Notes: generated by a model from the sequence alone, not told the origin. Counted from the stretch's first letter, positions 11,301 to 20,360 are shown. The stretch is DNA of 64,000 bases from Sporosarcina sp. HYO08 (GCF_001563475.1 NZ_LPUT01000028.1:310001-374000), one strand, 5' to 3'. Translations and numbers: made by a program.

Positions 11301-12612
11301 GGCGGAGAAAACGGCTTATGGGTATGTGCGCGGTTATATGAATGACAATAACTTACATTTCCGCGGCGCTGAAATCGATCGCCTTGTTCAAGGGTGTTCG
11401 GGTGTGAAGCGGAACACGGGACAACACCCAGGAGGAATTATTGTTGTGCCGGATAGTATGGAGATTTTCGACTTTTCTCCGATTCAGTTCCCAGCCGACG
11501 ATACATCATCCAGTTGGAAAACAACACATTTCGATTTCCACTCGATCGATAATAACTTACTGAAACTGGATATCCTTGGACACGATGATCCGACGATGAT
11601 TAAAATGCTCCAAGACTTGTCGGGAATCGATCCGATTACGATACCGCCAGACGATGAAGGTGTCATGGCATTGTTTAGCGGTACTTCATCACTTGGCGTG
11701 ACAGAAGAACAAATTGGCTGTAAAACGGGAACGCTCGGTGTCCCTGAATTTGGAACCCGTTTCGTTCGCCAAATGCTAGAGGAAACAAAGCCATCAACAT
11801 TTTCCGAGCTGATTCAGATCTCTGGACTATCCCATGGTACAGACGTTTGGCTTGGCAATGCACAAGAACTTATTCAAAATAAAACCTGTGAATTGTCAGA
11901 CGTAATCGGTTGTCGGGATGATATTATGGTTTACTTAATTTATCAAGGACTAGAACCTTCCATGGCATTTAAAATAATGGAGTTTGTTCGAAAAGGTAGA
12001 GGCCTCACACCAGAGTTTGAGGCCGAAATGAAAGCGAATAACGTACCGAATTGGTATATTGAGTCCTGTAAAAAAATAAAATATATGTTCCCGAAAGCGC
12101 ATGCCGCTGCCTATGTTTTAATGGCGCTGCGGATTGCCTATTTTAAAGTGCATCATCCAATTATGTACTATGCCGCCTATTTTACAGTCCGTGCTGCAGA
12201 CTTTGATTTACTAACGATGACAAAAGGCTCTGCATCGATCCGTGCACAAATTCAAGAGATCAATGCCAAAGGTCTGGATGCATCGCCAAAGGAAAAGTCA
12301 TTGTTGACAGTGTTGGAAATTGCATTAGAAATGTGGGAGCGAGGATTTACAATGGCAAAACCGGATTTATATAAGTCAGATGCAACCGAATTTTTAATTG
12401 AAGGAAATTCATTAATTCCACCGTTCAATGCCATTCCATCCCTTGGAACGAACGTTGCGAAGATGGTAGTAGAGGCACGAAAAGAAGGAGAGTTCTTATC
12501 AAAAGAAGATCTTCAAAAGCGTGGTCGGGTATCAAAAACCGTCATCGAATATATGGACGGACTTGGTTGTCTTGAAGGTATGCCCGACGCAAATCAGCTA
12601 TCCTTGTTCTAA
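8302..12612 (+). CDS. polC: DNA polymerase III alpha subunit, Gram-positive PolC type
   Basis: PolC is the replicative polymerase of Firmicutes. The 1436-residue length matches the family. Domains in order are: an N-terminal domain and OB fold (to about 330); a PHP domain starting at [15 protein letters not shown] near 334; an inserted DnaQ-type 3'-5' exonuclease starting at [10 protein letters not shown] near 421; the rest of PHP; a four-cysteine zinc motif (CPSC...CPSCG) near 910-945; and the palm and fingers with [10 protein letters not shown] and [11 protein letters not shown]. The start at 8302 has AAAGGAG nearby. An upstream in-frame ATG at 8272 has no such site. A terminator precedes the gene and the rimP promoter follows. 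Confidence 0.97.
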   Translation: MDAKSKLLLLLQQVGMTDDEYVMHFQDAELNKVDIHRKSRIWQFTITLRRPLPVQIYRLFAQRIREAFAAIATIRLQITSQAKEIEEQLLIDYWRLVVEEMTVMSPPIRERLVGQKPKITGDKIMLTCVNDMEYQTLKGKYAELISEMYTSFGFPRPIVDFTLAQENDEALAAHMAFIAEREAEEEEFAKKALEQLQQREASKKDNDQVSGPFILGIPIKDDEQMVEIQSIQDEERRVTIEGYVFDTEVRELRSGRSLLTLKVTDYTDSILVKMFSRDNEDAEMMKSLKKGAWVRARGGIQNDTFVRDLIMMAQDIMEISPTIRKDVAPEDRKRIELHAHTMMSQMDAVVSASDLVAQAAKWGHPAIAITDHANVQAFPEAYAAGKKHDIKVVFGLEANLVDDGVPIVYDEQHRKLEDDTFVVFDVETTGLSAVYDTIIELAAVRVRNGEIIDTFERFANPHHPLSSTTTELTGITDDMVKNAPEVEEVIKDFVEFIGDSVLVAHNAKFDMGFFYEASKKAGLPAVAYPVIDTLELARFLLPELRNHRLNTLAKRYNIELTQHHRAIYDTEATAYLFIQFLKESFEKGIEYLDDFNERIGEGDAYKRSRPSHCTLLAVDDEGLKNLFKLVSYSHMNYFYRVPRIPRSLLIKHRKGLLVGSGCDKGEVFEGLMQKSLDEVEEIAKFYDYLEIHPKAVYSHLIELELIRDEWNMEDIMRKMIKLGKKVGLPVCVTGNVHYIDETDATFRKVLVRSQGGANPLNRHSLPAVHFRTTDEMLEEFSFLGDQVAEEIVIDNPAAIVERIGNVKPIKDDLYTPEIEGADEEVRSLTYSMAHRIYGEELPEIIQARIEKELKSIIGHGFAVIYLISHKLVKKSLDDGYLVGSRGSVGSSLVATMMEITEVNPLPPHYVCPSCKASEFFDDGSVSSGYDLPDKECPSCGAKMKKDGQDIPFETFLGFEGDKVPDIDLNFSGDYQAHAHNYTKELFGEEYVYRAGTIGTVAEKTAYGYVRGYMNDNNLHFRGAEIDRLVQGCSGVKRNTGQHPGGIIVVPDSMEIFDFSPIQFPADDTSSSWKTTHFDFHSIDNNLLKLDILGHDDPTMIKMLQDLSGIDPITIPPDDEGVMALFSGTSSLGVTEEQIGCKTGTLGVPEFGTRFVRQMLEETKPSTFSELIQISGLSHGTDVWLGNAQELIQNKTCELSDVIGCRDDIMVYLIYQGLEPSMAFKIMEFVRKGRGLTPEFEAEMKANNVPNWYIESCKKIKYMFPKAHAAAYVLMALRIAYFKVHHPIMYYAAYFTVRAADFDLLTMTKGSASIRAQIQEINAKGLDASPKEKSLLTVLEIALEMWERGFTMAKPDLYKSDATEFLIEGNSLIPPFNAIPSLGTNVAKMVVEARKEGEFLSKEDLQKRGRVSKTVIEYMDGLGCLEGMPDANQLSLF

Positions 12613-12650
12613 AACGATTAAAACCATGAAAGCAGTTGACAGCACAATAT

Positions 12651-12679
12651 TTGCACCGTTTTTTTACGTGTGGTATGAT
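12651..12679 (+). promoter_or_regulatory. Promoter of the rimP-nusA-infB operon
   Basis: TTGCAC (12651-12656) and TATGAT (12674-12679) are separated by 17 bases, and TGG directly before the -10 makes an extended -10. It lies 39 bases after polC. An alternative perfect TTGACA at 12636 is 32 bases from this -10, too far to be its partner. Confidence 0.75.
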
Positions 12680-12708
12680 GAAAACAACTTTTGTAATAGT
12701 CTCGCGCA

Positions 12709-12741
12709 AAAAGAGTGGGTTATCCCGCTCTTTTCTGTTGT
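12709..12741 (+). terminator. Leader hairpin before rimP: probable weak, NusA-responsive attenuator
   Basis: AAAAGAGTGGG pairs with CCCGCTCTTTT (one G-U pair) around a TTAT loop, then TTTTCTGTTGTT follows. The T-tract is interrupted. The hairpin sits about 25-30 bases after the predicted transcription start and 135 bases before rimP, so it is inside the operon leader and does not end polC efficiently. In B. subtilis NusA is known to repress its own operon by stimulating termination in this leader. The position and weak tract fit that, but the equivalence is inferred. Confidence 0.65.
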
Positions 12742-12753
12742 TCTGTACTATTT

Positions 12754-12848
12754 TTATGTAAAGTTTCAGGGAGTTTTGGTTAAAAGGAAAGGGCTTTTAT
12801 CTTTGTAAGAATTGGCCGAATCCAATGATATTAACCATCTTTACATAA
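12754..12848 (+). promoter_or_regulatory. Nested stem structure in the rimP-nusA leader
   Basis: A 10-bp perfect pair (12754-12763 TTATGTAAAG with 12839-12848 CTTTACATAA) encloses a 7-bp pair (12777-12783 TGGTTAA with 12831-12837 TTAACCA). Inside are small hairpins ATTGG/CCAAT (12811-12826) and AAAAG/CTTTT (12782-12798). The structure ends about 18 bases before the rimP ribosome site. I recognise no known riboswitch class. Confidence 0.5.
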
Positions 12849-12876
12849 GATTATGATAAGGTTCGGGAGGGTTAAG

Positions 12877-13353
12877 ATGAGTAAAATTACGGAAGAAGTC
12901 GAAAAACTCGTTAGTCCAATCGTAGATCACTTAGAGCTTGAGCTCGTTGACATCGAATTTGTCAAAGAAGGAAGAGACTGGTTTTTACGTGTTTATATTG
13001 ATACACCTGAAGGGAATATCGATATCGATCAATGTGCGCTAGTAAGTGAAAGATTAAGTGAAGAGCTTGACCGCACAGATCCTATTCCGCAAAACTATTT
13101 TCTAGAAGTTTCTTCACCTGGCGCCGAGCGTCCGTTGAAAAAGGAAACAGACTTTCAAAATGCGATTGGGCAATATGTATTTATCAAAACATATGAATCG
13201 ATTGATGGTATGAAGGAATTTGAGGGGTATTTGCTTTCTTATGGGCCAGATTCCGCTGAAATACAGATCCGAATTAAAACACGTACAGTGTCGGTCGTCA
13301 TTGACAAAGAAAAAATCGCATTTGCACGTTTGGCAATCGATTTTTCTTCATAA
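12877..13353 (+). CDS. rimP: Ribosome maturation factor RimP
   Basis: RimP is needed for 30S subunit assembly, at the S12-related step in other bacteria. The protein is 158 residues. Its N-terminal alpha/beta domain carries the characteristic ELVDIEFVKEG..WFLRVYID and the ISPGAERPL-like segment (here VSSPGAERPLKKETDF), and a C-terminal SH3-like domain follows. ATG 12877 follows CGGGAGGG. An in-frame ATG at 12853 lies before that ribosome site. It is the first gene of the nusA operon. Confidence 0.94.
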   Translation: MSKITEEVEKLVSPIVDHLELELVDIEFVKEGRDWFLRVYIDTPEGNIDIDQCALVSERLSEELDRTDPIPQNYFLEVSSPGAERPLKKETDFQNAIGQYVFIKTYESIDGMKEFEGYLLSYGPDSAEIQIRIKTRTVSVVIDKEKIAFARLAIDFSS

Positions 13354-13375
13354 TTGAATATAGGAGTGATTAACT

Positions 13376-14563
13376 ATGAGTAGTGATCTACTCGATGCAT
13401 TGACAGCCCTTGAAAAGCAGAAAGGAATATCAAGGGATATATTAGTTGAGGCAATTGAAGCTGCACTTGTGACAGCTTACAAACGTAATTTTAATCAGGC
13501 GCAAAACGTGCGCGTCGACTTGAACCTTGCAAAAGGCACGATGAAAGTATACGCCCGCAAAGATGTAGTGGAAGAAGTAGAGGATGATCGCTTAGAAGTG
13601 TCTTTAGAAGATGCACAGAAGCTCAATCCCGTATACGAAATCGGTGATATCGTTGAGGAGGAAGTTACGCCTCGCGATTTTGGAAGGATTGCAGCACAAA
13701 CAGCAAAGCAAGTTGTGACGCAACGTGTGCGAGAGGCTGAGCGCGGTCTGATTTACGATGAATATGTGGATCGTGAAGATGATATTGTGAATGGGATAAT
13801 TGAGCGCTTCGATGCTCGTAACTTATATGTCGGTCTTGGAAAAGTGGAGGCTGTACTGCCGGTCGGAGAACAAATTCAAACAGAAGTCTACAAACCGCAT
13901 GATCGCATCAAGGTGTATATTACAAAAGTAGAACGGACATCACGCGGACCTCAAGTATTTGTCTCTAGAACACATCCAGGCCTTTTAAGAAGATTATTCG
14001 AAATGGAAGTACCTGAAATTTACGATGGAATTGTAGAGATCAAATCGATTGCCCGCGAAGCAGGAGATCGCTCCAAAATTTCTGTTCATACGAACAATGA
14101 AGAGGTGGATCCAGTTGGTTCATGTGTCGGCGCGAGAGGTGCACGTGTCCAAACCATTTCTAATGAATTGAACGGTGAAAAAGTCGATATTGTTGAATGG
14201 TCAGAAGATCCAATTGTCTTTGTGGCAAATGCATTGAGCCCTTCAAAAGTATTAGACGTTCAAGTGAATGAGGAAGATCGTTCAACGACTGTCGTTGTGC
14301 CAGATTATCAACTTTCGCTTGCGATTGGAAAACGCGGTCAAAATGCCCGACTTGCGGCGAAATTAACAGGCTGGAAAATCGATATTAAAAGTGAGACAGA
14401 TGCACGTGAACTCGGCATTTACCCACCTGTAATGACAGGGGAAGACGGGCTAGATTCAAAGGAAGTATATGAAGACGACCCATACTTTGACGAAGACTTT
14501 TTAGCTGAAGAGCAGGACGCTGAATCTATTGATTTATATGCAGACGAAGAGGAAAAAGACTGA
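13376..14563 (+). CDS. nusA: Transcription termination/antitermination factor NusA
   Basis: NusA binds RNA polymerase and modulates pausing and intrinsic termination. The 395 residues contain the N-terminal polymerase-binding domain (1-125), an S1 domain near 135-200 (DIVNGIIERFDARNLYVGLG), and two KH domains with the RNA-binding GARGARV and GKRGQNARLA motifs. The tail after residue 350 is acidic, and no extra C-terminal acidic repeat domains are present, as is usual in Firmicutes. AGGAGTG precedes the ATG. As the second gene behind a leader with a weak terminator it is likely self-regulated. Confidence 0.96.
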   Translation: MSSDLLDALTALEKQKGISRDILVEAIEAALVTAYKRNFNQAQNVRVDLNLAKGTMKVYARKDVVEEVEDDRLEVSLEDAQKLNPVYEIGDIVEEEVTPRDFGRIAAQTAKQVVTQRVREAERGLIYDEYVDREDDIVNGIIERFDARNLYVGLGKVEAVLPVGEQIQTEVYKPHDRIKVYITKVERTSRGPQVFVSRTHPGLLRRLFEMEVPEIYDGIVEIKSIAREAGDRSKISVHTNNEEVDPVGSCVGARGARVQTISNELNGEKVDIVEWSEDPIVFVANALSPSKVLDVQVNEEDRSTTVVVPDYQLSLAIGKRGQNARLAAKLTGWKIDIKSETDARELGIYPPVMTGEDGLDSKEVYEDDPYFDEDFLAEEQDAESIDLYADEEEKD

Positions 14564-14582
14564 TCAGAAAGGATGATGTCAT

Positions 14583-14861
14583 ATGGCAAATGTAAGGAAA
14601 GTTCCTTTGCGTAAATGTGCGGCGACGGGTGAAATGTTCCCTAAAAAAGAAATGATTCGTATTGTTCGTACAAAAGAAGGAGAAGTTTCAGTGGATCTTA
14701 CTGGAAAAAAATCAGGCCGTGGGACATATGTATCTAAATCTGAAGAAGCAGTCGAAACGGCTCGTCGCAATCGATCAATTGAAAGCCAGTTAGGCGTTTC
14801 TGTGCCTGAACAAGTCTATGAAGATTTATTATATGCAATCCGTCGAGAGGCGATCAAATGA
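14583..14861 (+). CDS. rnpM: YlxR family RNA-binding protein (RNase P modulator RnpM)
   Basis: This 92-residue basic protein has the YlxR hallmark RKC..TGEMFPKKEMIRIVRTKEGEVSVDLTGKKSGRGTYVS (quoted in part), including the conserved GRGAY-like motif. The family binds nucleic acid. In B. subtilis YlxR has been reported to bind and modulate RNase P, hence RnpM. It starts 19 bases after nusA with AGAAAGGATG and overlaps ylxQ by four bases (ATGA), as in other bacilli. Confidence 0.9.
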   Translation: MANVRKVPLRKCAATGEMFPKKEMIRIVRTKEGEVSVDLTGKKSGRGTYVSKSEEAVETARRNRSIESQLGVSVPEQVYEDLLYAIRREAIK

Positions 14862-15235
14862 GGGATCCTCAGCGGATTTTACAACTATTGGGCATGGCAT
14901 CGCGAGCCCGAAAAATCATTACAGGTGAAGATTTAGTCGTGCGGGAAATCCGATCGAACAATGCACAACTTGTCATTGTTTCGGAAGATGCTGCCAAAAA
15001 TACGATGAAAAAAATAACTGATAAATGTTTATCATACAACGTTGAGAAGCATGTCTTCGGGAAGCGCGAAGATCTCGGTCATGCAATCGGAAAAGAGTCG
15101 CGGGTTGTACTCGCATTAACGGACGCTGGCTTTGCCAGAAAACTGTCCGGGCTCCTCAACGAATATAACCGGGGGTGGGCTAATGACGAAAATACGTGTA
15201 CACGAATACGCGAAACGAGTGAATCGGACAAGTAA
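14858..15235 (+). CDS. ylxQ: YlxQ, L7Ae-family ribosomal-protein-like RNA-binding protein
   Basis: The first 100 residues are a normal L7Ae/L30e/S12e/Gadd45-type domain ([40 protein letters not shown] in part), predicted to bind kink-turn RNA. Family members usually end near FARKL..LLNEY. Here no stop occurs there and the frame runs on 53 bases into infB, giving 125 residues with a 24-residue low-conservation tail. A TAA at 15181-15183, overlapping the infB ATG as TAATG, is in a different frame. A one-base insertion or two-base deletion in the G-rich run at 15170-15180 would restore it. The extension could be real or could reflect an indel. Confidence 0.88.
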   Translation: MRDPQRILQLLGMASRARKIITGEDLVVREIRSNNAQLVIVSEDAAKNTMKKITDKCLSYNVEKHVFGKREDLGHAIGKESRVVLALTDAGFARKLSGLLNEYNRGWANDENTCTRIRETSESDK

Positions 15236-17609
15236 AGAAGTAATTGAGGAACTTGGTAAAATCAATGTAAGTGTAACAAACCATATGTCAACACTAGATC
15301 ATGAGGCGATTTCAAAGTTGGATAGAAAATTTAGCAAACAATCTGCACCAAAAGCAGAAACAAACAATAGAGGACGTCAGGATGCACCAAAATCAGAGCG
15401 TCCTGCGGGCAATACATCTTCAGAAAATAGACCTAACCAACCTCGTTCACGCCAAGGCGGACAAAGTACTAATCGTCCAGTGAACAGTGGTCAAAATCGA
15501 CCAGGGCAAGGAAATCAGCAACGTTCAGGCGGCGGTGCACAAGGCGGCAATCGTCCAGGGCAAGGGAACCAGCAACGTTCAGGCGGCGGTTCACAAGGCA
15601 ACAATCGTCCAGCAGCAACGTCAGGCGGTCAAAATCGTCCAGGTCAAGGAAATCAACAACGTCCAGGCGGCGGTTCGCAAGGCGGCAATCGTCCAGCTGC
15701 AACGTCAGGCGGTCAGAATCGTCCGAACTCACGTCCAGGCGGAGGGAATCCAAATCGGTCGGGCGGCCGCGGCGGACGTCCGCCAGCCCGCGGCATTAAC
15801 CAAGGACGCCGTAGATATCGTCCAGAGCCACAACCAAAAGTAGAACAACCGCTACCAGAAAAAATCACATTTTATGAATCGCTTTCAGTAGGAGAACTTG
15901 CTCAAAAACTTCACCGTGAACCTTCTGAAATTATTAAAAAGTTGTTCATGCTTGGTGTAATGGCAACGATTAACCAAGAGCTTGACAAAGATGCAATTGA
16001 ACTTATTTGTGCCGATTACGGCGTCGAAGTTGAAGAAGAAATCCGTATAGACGTAACGGATCTAGAGATTTACTTCGAGGAATCAGAAGAAATCGAAGCG
16101 GGTAATACTGAACGTCCGCCTGTCGTAACGATTATGGGACACGTTGACCATGGTAAAACCACGCTTCTTGACTCAATTCGAAATACGAAAGTAACCCAAG
16201 GCGAAGCCGGTGGAATTACGCAACATATTGGTGCTTACCAAATTACCGAAGGCGATAAAAAGATTACATTCCTTGATACACCTGGACACGCCGCTTTCAC
16301 AACGATGCGTGCACGCGGTGCAAAAGTAACGGATATTACGATTCTGGTCGTCGCAGCGGATGATGGCGTCATGCCACAAACGGTTGAGGCGATTAACCAC
16401 GCGAAAGCCGCGGAAGTGCCAATTATCGTTGCGGTAAACAAGATGGATAAACCGACTGCCAATCCTGACCGCGTCATGCAGGAATTAACAGAGCATGGTT
16501 TAGTCGCGGAAGCTTGGGGTGGAGATGCGATTTTTGTTCCAATTTCTGCGTTAAAAGGCGAAGGAATCGACCAATTGCTTGAAATGGTCCTTTTAGTTGC
16601 CGAAGTAGGTGAATTAAAAGCGAATCCATCTATTCGAGCGCGTGGAACAGTAATCGAAGCAGAGCTAGATCGCGGTCGCGGCGCTGTCGCTACATTGCTT
16701 GTTCAGGACGGTACCCTTCACGTTGGAGATCCGATCGTAGTTGGAAATACGTTCGGTCGCGTTCGTGCTATGATCAACGATATCGGCCGCCGCGTGAAAG
16801 ATGCAGGTCCATCTACACCAGTAGAAATTACAGGTTTAAGTAATGTTCCACAAGCGGGTGATCGTTTTGTCGTCTTTGAAGATGAAAAAACAGCTCGTCA
16901 AATTGGGGAGTCAAGAGCAATGGAAGCATTGCAAGAGCAGCGCGGTGAAAAAACACGCGTTACATTGGATAACCTGTTCGATCAAATGAAGCAAGGCGAA
17001 ATGAAAGAATTGAATTTAATTGTTAAAGCGGACGTTCAAGGAACCGTGGAGGCAATGGCAGCTTCACTGATGAAAATTGAAGTGGAAGGCGTAAATGTGA
17101 AAATTATTCACACTGGCGCAGGTGCGATTAACGAATCGGACATTTCACTTGCAGCAGCATCCAATGCGATCGTTATCGGCTTTAACGTTCGTCCAGATGT
17201 GAACGCAAGACGTGCAGCTGAGGAAGAAGGCGTAGACATTCGACTACACCGCGTCATTTATAAAATGATTGAGGAAATCGAGTCTGCGATGAAAGGTATG
17301 CTTGATCCAGAATACGAAGAAAAAGTAATCGGTCAAGTAGAAGTCCGAGAAACATTTAAAGTGTCTAAAATCGGAACAATTGCCGGAAGCTATGTAACAG
17401 AAGGTAAAATTACACGTGATTCTGGCGTTCGTGTCATTCGCGATAATATCGTGATCTTTGAAGGAGAATTGGATACATTGAAACGCTTCAAAGACGATGC
17501 GAAAGAAGTTGCGCGAGGCTATGAATGCGGTATTACAATTAAAAACTTCAATGACATTAAAGAAGGCGACGTTATCGAAGCTTTCGTTATGGAAGAAATT
17601 AAACGATGA
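15183..17609 (+). CDS. infB: Translation initiation factor IF-2
   Basis: IF-2 is the GTPase that brings initiator tRNA to the 30S subunit and promotes subunit joining. From ATG 15183 it has 808 residues. An IF2N domain (1-50) is followed by a long Gly/Gln/Asn/Arg/Pro-rich linker (about 52-220), a second IF2N domain (about 230-280) and the G domain, with GHVDHGKT near 319, DTPGHAAF and NKMD. The beta-barrel and C-terminal fMet-tRNA-binding domains follow. An in-frame ATG at 15132 lies inside ylxQ without a ribosome site, whereas GGGGGTGGG precedes 15183. The stop overlaps ylxP (ATGA). Confidence 0.96.
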   Translation: MTKIRVHEYAKRVNRTSKEVIEELGKINVSVTNHMSTLDHEAISKLDRKFSKQSAPKAETNNRGRQDAPKSERPAGNTSSENRPNQPRSRQGGQSTNRPVNSGQNRPGQGNQQRSGGGAQGGNRPGQGNQQRSGGGSQGNNRPAATSGGQNRPGQGNQQRPGGGSQGGNRPAATSGGQNRPNSRPGGGNPNRSGGRGGRPPARGINQGRRRYRPEPQPKVEQPLPEKITFYESLSVGELAQKLHREPSEIIKKLFMLGVMATINQELDKDAIELICADYGVEVEEEIRIDVTDLEIYFEESEEIEAGNTERPPVVTIMGHVDHGKTTLLDSIRNTKVTQGEAGGITQHIGAYQITEGDKKITFLDTPGHAAFTTMRARGAKVTDITILVVAADDGVMPQTVEAINHAKAAEVPIIVAVNKMDKPTANPDRVMQELTEHGLVAEAWGGDAIFVPISALKGEGIDQLLEMVLLVAEVGELKANPSIRARGTVIEAELDRGRGAVATLLVQDGTLHVGDPIVVGNTFGRVRAMINDIGRRVKDAGPSTPVEITGLSNVPQAGDRFVVFEDEKTARQIGESRAMEALQEQRGEKTRVTLDNLFDQMKQGEMKELNLIVKADVQGTVEAMAASLMKIEVEGVNVKIIHTGAGAINESDISLAAASNAIVIGFNVRPDVNARRAAEEEGVDIRLHRVIYKMIEEIESAMKGMLDPEYEEKVIGQVEVRETFKVSKIGTIAGSYVTEGKITRDSGVRVIRDNIVIFEGELDTLKRFKDDAKEVARGYECGITIKNFNDIKEGDVIEAFVMEEIKR
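15495..15716 (+). repeat. In-frame tandem repeat array in the IF-2 linker
   Basis: Two unit types alternate as A-A-B-A-B. Unit A is 54 bp (18 residues, [18 protein letters not shown] type) at 15495, 15549 and 15633. Unit B is 30 bp (10 residues, [10 protein letters not shown]) at 15603 and 15687. The units are nearly identical at DNA level, and a degenerate partial unit follows at 15717. This corresponds to IF-2 residues 105-178, an intrinsically disordered linker. Both other long frames over this stretch are by-products of the repeat. Confidence 0.9.
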
Positions 17610-17884
17610 TTGTCTACGCCGAATGTTCGTTCTTTATCCCGGAGTCGCATTCATTGAAAGCAAAGAGATCTGTTTTAAAAAGAATGCTTGATCGTGTGAA
17701 GAACAGCTACAATGTGTCGATCGCAGAAATTGATCATCAAGATCTTTGGCAGAGAACGACCATTGCGATCGTTGCGACGGCATCTTCAAAAGATGCCGCG
17801 GAGCGTGAGGTGAAACGTGTAATTGGATTTTTAGAGTCGAATCCAGAGTGGGAACTATCCAATTCTACGCTTGATTACTATTGA
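17606..17884 (+). CDS. ylxP: YlxP family (DUF503) protein
   Basis: This 92-residue protein of the DUF503 family begins [21 protein letters not shown], the family's conserved N-terminal strand and SLK motif. It ends in the typical LDYY-like tail. The family is a small ferredoxin-like fold of uncertain role. Its constant place between infB and rbfA suggests a part in ribosome function, and a link to 30S assembly has been proposed. The ATG overlaps the infB stop by four bases. Confidence 0.88.
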   Translation: MIVYAECSFFIPESHSLKAKRSVLKRMLDRVKNSYNVSIAEIDHQDLWQRTTIAIVATASSKDAAEREVKRVIGFLESNPEWELSNSTLDYY

Positions 17885-17906
17885 TACGGAATCGGGGTGA
17901 CAACTT

Positions 17907-18257
17907 ATGTCCATGCGTGCTAACCGTGTCGCTGAGCAGATGAAAAAAGAACTTGGTGAAATCATTGGTACAAAAATCAAAGATCCGCGCATCGGTTTTG
18001 TAACGATTACAGATGTTGAGGTGACGGGTGATCTTCAGCAAGCAATCGTTTTTATTTCAGTGCTTGGCAGCGATTATGAAAAGGAAAATACGCTAAAAGG
18101 TCTAACAAAAGCGAAAGGCTTTATACGTTCAGAAATTGGCCAGCGAATCCGCCTGCGTAAAACGCCAGAAATTGAATTCGAATTTGACCATTCTGTCGCA
18201 TACGGCAACCGAATCGAATCGCTTCTAAGACAAGTGAAAACTGAAGACAATGAGTAA
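17907..18257 (+). CDS. rbfA: 30S ribosome-binding factor A
   Basis: RbfA assists late 30S maturation near the 16S rRNA 5' helix. The 116 residues show a KH-like fold with [36 protein letters not shown] and the [27 protein letters not shown] region. The GTG/ATG choice is simple: ATG 17907 with ATCGGGGTG upstream. It closes the infB-ylxP-rbfA trio. A hairpin without a good T-run lies between it and truB. Confidence 0.95.
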   Translation: MSMRANRVAEQMKKELGEIIGTKIKDPRIGFVTITDVEVTGDLQQAIVFISVLGSDYEKENTLKGLTKAKGFIRSEIGQRIRLRKTPEIEFEFDHSVAYGNRIESLLRQVKTEDNE

Positions 18258-18315
18258 GTAAATGTTAATGAGAGGAAGTTGATGTCCTAAAGGACTTTCG
18301 GCTTCCTCTATTTAC
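18258..18315 (+). other. Long hairpin between rbfA and truB
   Basis: AGAGGAAG (18271-18278) pairs with CTTCCTCT (18302-18309) around an inner GTCC-TAAA-GGAC stem. Flanking GTAAAT/ATTTAC extends it with a one-sided bulge. Only a short T-run (ATTTAC) follows, so it is a poor terminator and may instead be an mRNA processing or stability structure. Confidence 0.5.
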
Positions 18316-18360
18316 GATGAAAATAATTTCTTTCTTAGAGTGAAAGAAAGGGGTTACAAT

Positions 18361-19272
18361 ATGGACGGAATTTTGCCATTATGGAAAGAAAAAGGAATGA
18401 CCTCGCATGATTGTGTTTTTAAATTGCGAAAGATTCTTAAAACGAAAAAAGTAGGCCATACAGGAACGCTTGACCCAAATGTTGAAGGGGTACTTCCGAT
18501 CTGCATTGGTCAAGCGACAAAAGTAGCCGAGTACATTACAGATTCTGGAAAAGAGTATGTGGCGGTCGTTTCAATTGGCAGGGCAACCGAAACAGAAGAT
18601 GCAGATGGCGGAGTGGTTGCGCAAGATTTGTCGGAGAAACATTTCACACGTATAGAGATTGAAAAAGTCTTGCAACAATTAACAGGTGAAATTGTTCAAA
18701 TTCCCCCGATGTATTCAGCAGTCAAAGTAAATGGTCGCAGGCTGTATGAATATGCAAGAAAAGGGATTGAAGTTGAAAGACCAGAACGAATCGTGCAAAT
18801 AGATGAATTAGAATTGCTTGAACCGCAAGTGCAATACGAAGGAACAGAAATTGAATTCCGTATTCGCGTTGCATGCGGTAAAGGGACATATATCCGCACG
18901 CTGGCTGTTCAAATTGGTGAGTTGTTGGGCTATCCAGCACATATGAAACATCTTGTGCGAACGGCATCTGGAGGCTATTTCAAATCTGACTGTCGAACAC
19001 TGGACGAAATTCGGGAATTAACGGAAGCGGGCCACTTGGATGCTATGATCCGACCATTGGAAGATGCATTATCTCCGTTCCCATCGATTGAGGTGGAAGG
19101 GGAATATTGTGATAAAATAATAAACGGACAAGTATTGCCGCTACATTCGATTTTAACGGATGAACAGGCGGTCGTTTTCAAAAAAAATGAAAAGGCTATT
19201 GCTGTCTATCGGGAGCATCCAACGAAACCGGGGCTTATGAAGCCGGAAAAGATGTTCCCTTTGAATCAATGA
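18361..19272 (+). CDS. truB: tRNA pseudouridine-55 synthase
   Basis: TruB makes pseudouridine 55 in the T-loop of tRNAs. The 303 residues from ATG 18361 include the motif KPxGMTSH-like WKEKGMTSHDC, KKVGHTGTLDPNVEGVLPICIG with the catalytic Asp, and IPPMYSAVKVNGRRLYEYAR. A PUA-like C-terminal segment is seen. A GTG at 18340 is in frame but overlaps the AAAGGGG ribosome site that serves 18361. ribF follows after 12 bases, so the two are co-transcribed. Confidence 0.95.
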   Translation: MDGILPLWKEKGMTSHDCVFKLRKILKTKKVGHTGTLDPNVEGVLPICIGQATKVAEYITDSGKEYVAVVSIGRATETEDADGGVVAQDLSEKHFTRIEIEKVLQQLTGEIVQIPPMYSAVKVNGRRLYEYARKGIEVERPERIVQIDELELLEPQVQYEGTEIEFRIRVACGKGTYIRTLAVQIGELLGYPAHMKHLVRTASGGYFKSDCRTLDEIRELTEAGHLDAMIRPLEDALSPFPSIEVEGEYCDKIINGQVLPLHSILTDEQAVVFKKNEKAIAVYREHPTKPGLMKPEKMFPLNQ

Positions 19273-19284
19273 GGGGGAAATTTG

Positions 19285-20232
19285 ATGGATGTATTTCGAT
19301 TGCGTTATCCAGAGCAAGTAACGATTCAAAATGGAAAAGCTTATTCACTTGCAATCGGCTTTTTTGATGGACTACATAAAGGGCATCAAGCCGTTATACA
19401 AGCAGCAAAACAAAAAGCTGTTGAACTCGGTATAGAGTCTGCTGTTATGACTTTTGATCCCCATCCGTCTCATTTATTTGGGGATGGCAAAAACAAAGTC
19501 GGTTATATTACGCAGTATGAAGAAAAGGTGAGAGTGCTTGCGAAAATGGGGATTGACGCGCTCTTTATCGTCACTTTCGATTGGCCGCTCGCCTCTTTAT
19601 CGCCGCAGCAATTTGTAGATATTTTTATTAAAGGAATCGGTGTTCGGCATGTCACTGGTGGTTTCGATTTCACGTTTGGCGCTAAAGGTGCGGGGACAAT
19701 GGAGCTGATGTCCCAATTAGCTGAAGGGGCGTTTGGAACGACTGTTATTGAAAAAGTAACGGATCAAGACGAAAAGGTCTCTTCTACGCGAATTCGCCGG
19801 CTATTATCGGATGGCGATGTTGAGGAAACGGCCAAGCTGCTCGGCCGTCCATTTCGAACGCTTGGTGTTGTCGTAGACGGCGATAAACGCGGCAGGCTGC
19901 TTGGGTTTCCGACGGCAAATGTCTCTGTTGATGCAAGTGCTATTTTGCCCGCGAACGGTGTATATGCCGTTCGATTTAGCTTTGACGGTCATGTATACAA
20001 TGGGGTGTGTAACGTCGGAACGAAACCGACATTTCACGATGCAGAAGATGCCAAAGTAGTTGTGGAAGTACATGTATTAGATTTTGACGGCGACTTGTAT
20101 GGCAAAAAAACAGCCGTGGACTGGATTGCCTCCATCCGGAAAGAGCAAAAGTTTAGCACTGTTGAGCAATTGGTTGAACAGATTGCGAAAGATAAAAAGC
20201 AATCGAAGGAAATACTAGATTCATTAACGTGA
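19285..20232 (+). CDS. ribF: Bifunctional riboflavin kinase / FAD synthetase
   Basis: RibF phosphorylates riboflavin to FMN and adenylylates FMN to FAD. The 315 residues split into an N-terminal nucleotidyltransferase (GFFDGLHKGHQAVI, then VTGGFDFTFG and VSSTRIRRLL) and a C-terminal riboflavin kinase from about residue 185 (GDKRGRLLGFPTANV, GVCNVGTKPTF). ATG 19285 follows GAGGGGG. A TTG just before it (19282) is possible but less likely. The rpsO promoter begins four bases after the stop. Confidence 0.95.
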   Translation: MDVFRLRYPEQVTIQNGKAYSLAIGFFDGLHKGHQAVIQAAKQKAVELGIESAVMTFDPHPSHLFGDGKNKVGYITQYEEKVRVLAKMGIDALFIVTFDWPLASLSPQQFVDIFIKGIGVRHVTGGFDFTFGAKGAGTMELMSQLAEGAFGTTVIEKVTDQDEKVSSTRIRRLLSDGDVEETAKLLGRPFRTLGVVVDGDKRGRLLGFPTANVSVDASAILPANGVYAVRFSFDGHVYNGVCNVGTKPTFHDAEDAKVVVEVHVLDFDGDLYGKKTAVDWIASIRKEQKFSTVEQLVEQIAKDKKQSKEILDSLT

Positions 20233-20235
20233 CAG

Positions 20236-20264
20236 TTGCAAGTGACGCATGCGCATGTTATGAT
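20236..20264 (+). promoter_or_regulatory. rpsO promoter
   Basis: TTGCAA (20236-20241) and TATGAT (20259-20264) are 17 bases apart, with a TG at 20256-20257 giving an extended -10. It gives rpsO its own start right after ribF. Confidence 0.75.
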
Positions 20265-20269
20265 AAGAA

Positions 20270-20346
20270 CGTGTTTTGAACACGAACTGTTCCTTGGCAT
20301 TACGAATCACCAACGATTGCTTGGGATCTAGGGATATTTTAAAATT
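20270..20346 (+). promoter_or_regulatory. Structured rpsO leader, candidate S15 autoregulatory site
   Basis: A 6-bp hairpin CGTGTT/AACACG (20270-20284) begins at the predicted transcription start. Downstream, TCCTT can pair with AGGGA and CCAA with TTGG to give a multi-stem fold ending at the ribosome site GGGAGGTG. S15 represses its own mRNA through leader structures in several bacteria, including Geobacillus. Assignment here is by position and folding potential only. Confidence 0.45.
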
Positions 20347-20360
20347 GGGAGGTGAAAAGG

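Noticed and set aside
12636..12641. Perfect TTGACA after polC as the -35 of the rimP promoter
   Set aside because: It is 32 bases from the TATGAT; TTGCAC at 12651 has the right 17-base spacing.
15495..15716. Repeat array as a CRISPR
   Set aside because: Units are contiguous, in frame, with 30- and 54-bp periods and no unique spacers.
15469..15753. Minus-strand open frame of 94 codons opposite the infB linker
   Set aside because: It is made of Leu/Asp/Arg repeats that mirror the tandem DNA repeat of infB; no ribosome site and no family resemblance.
15487..15843. Second plus-strand frame of 118 codons in the infB linker
   Set aside because: Another by-product of the repeat; a periodic Val-Gln-Ala pattern in a frame overlapped by a clear gene.
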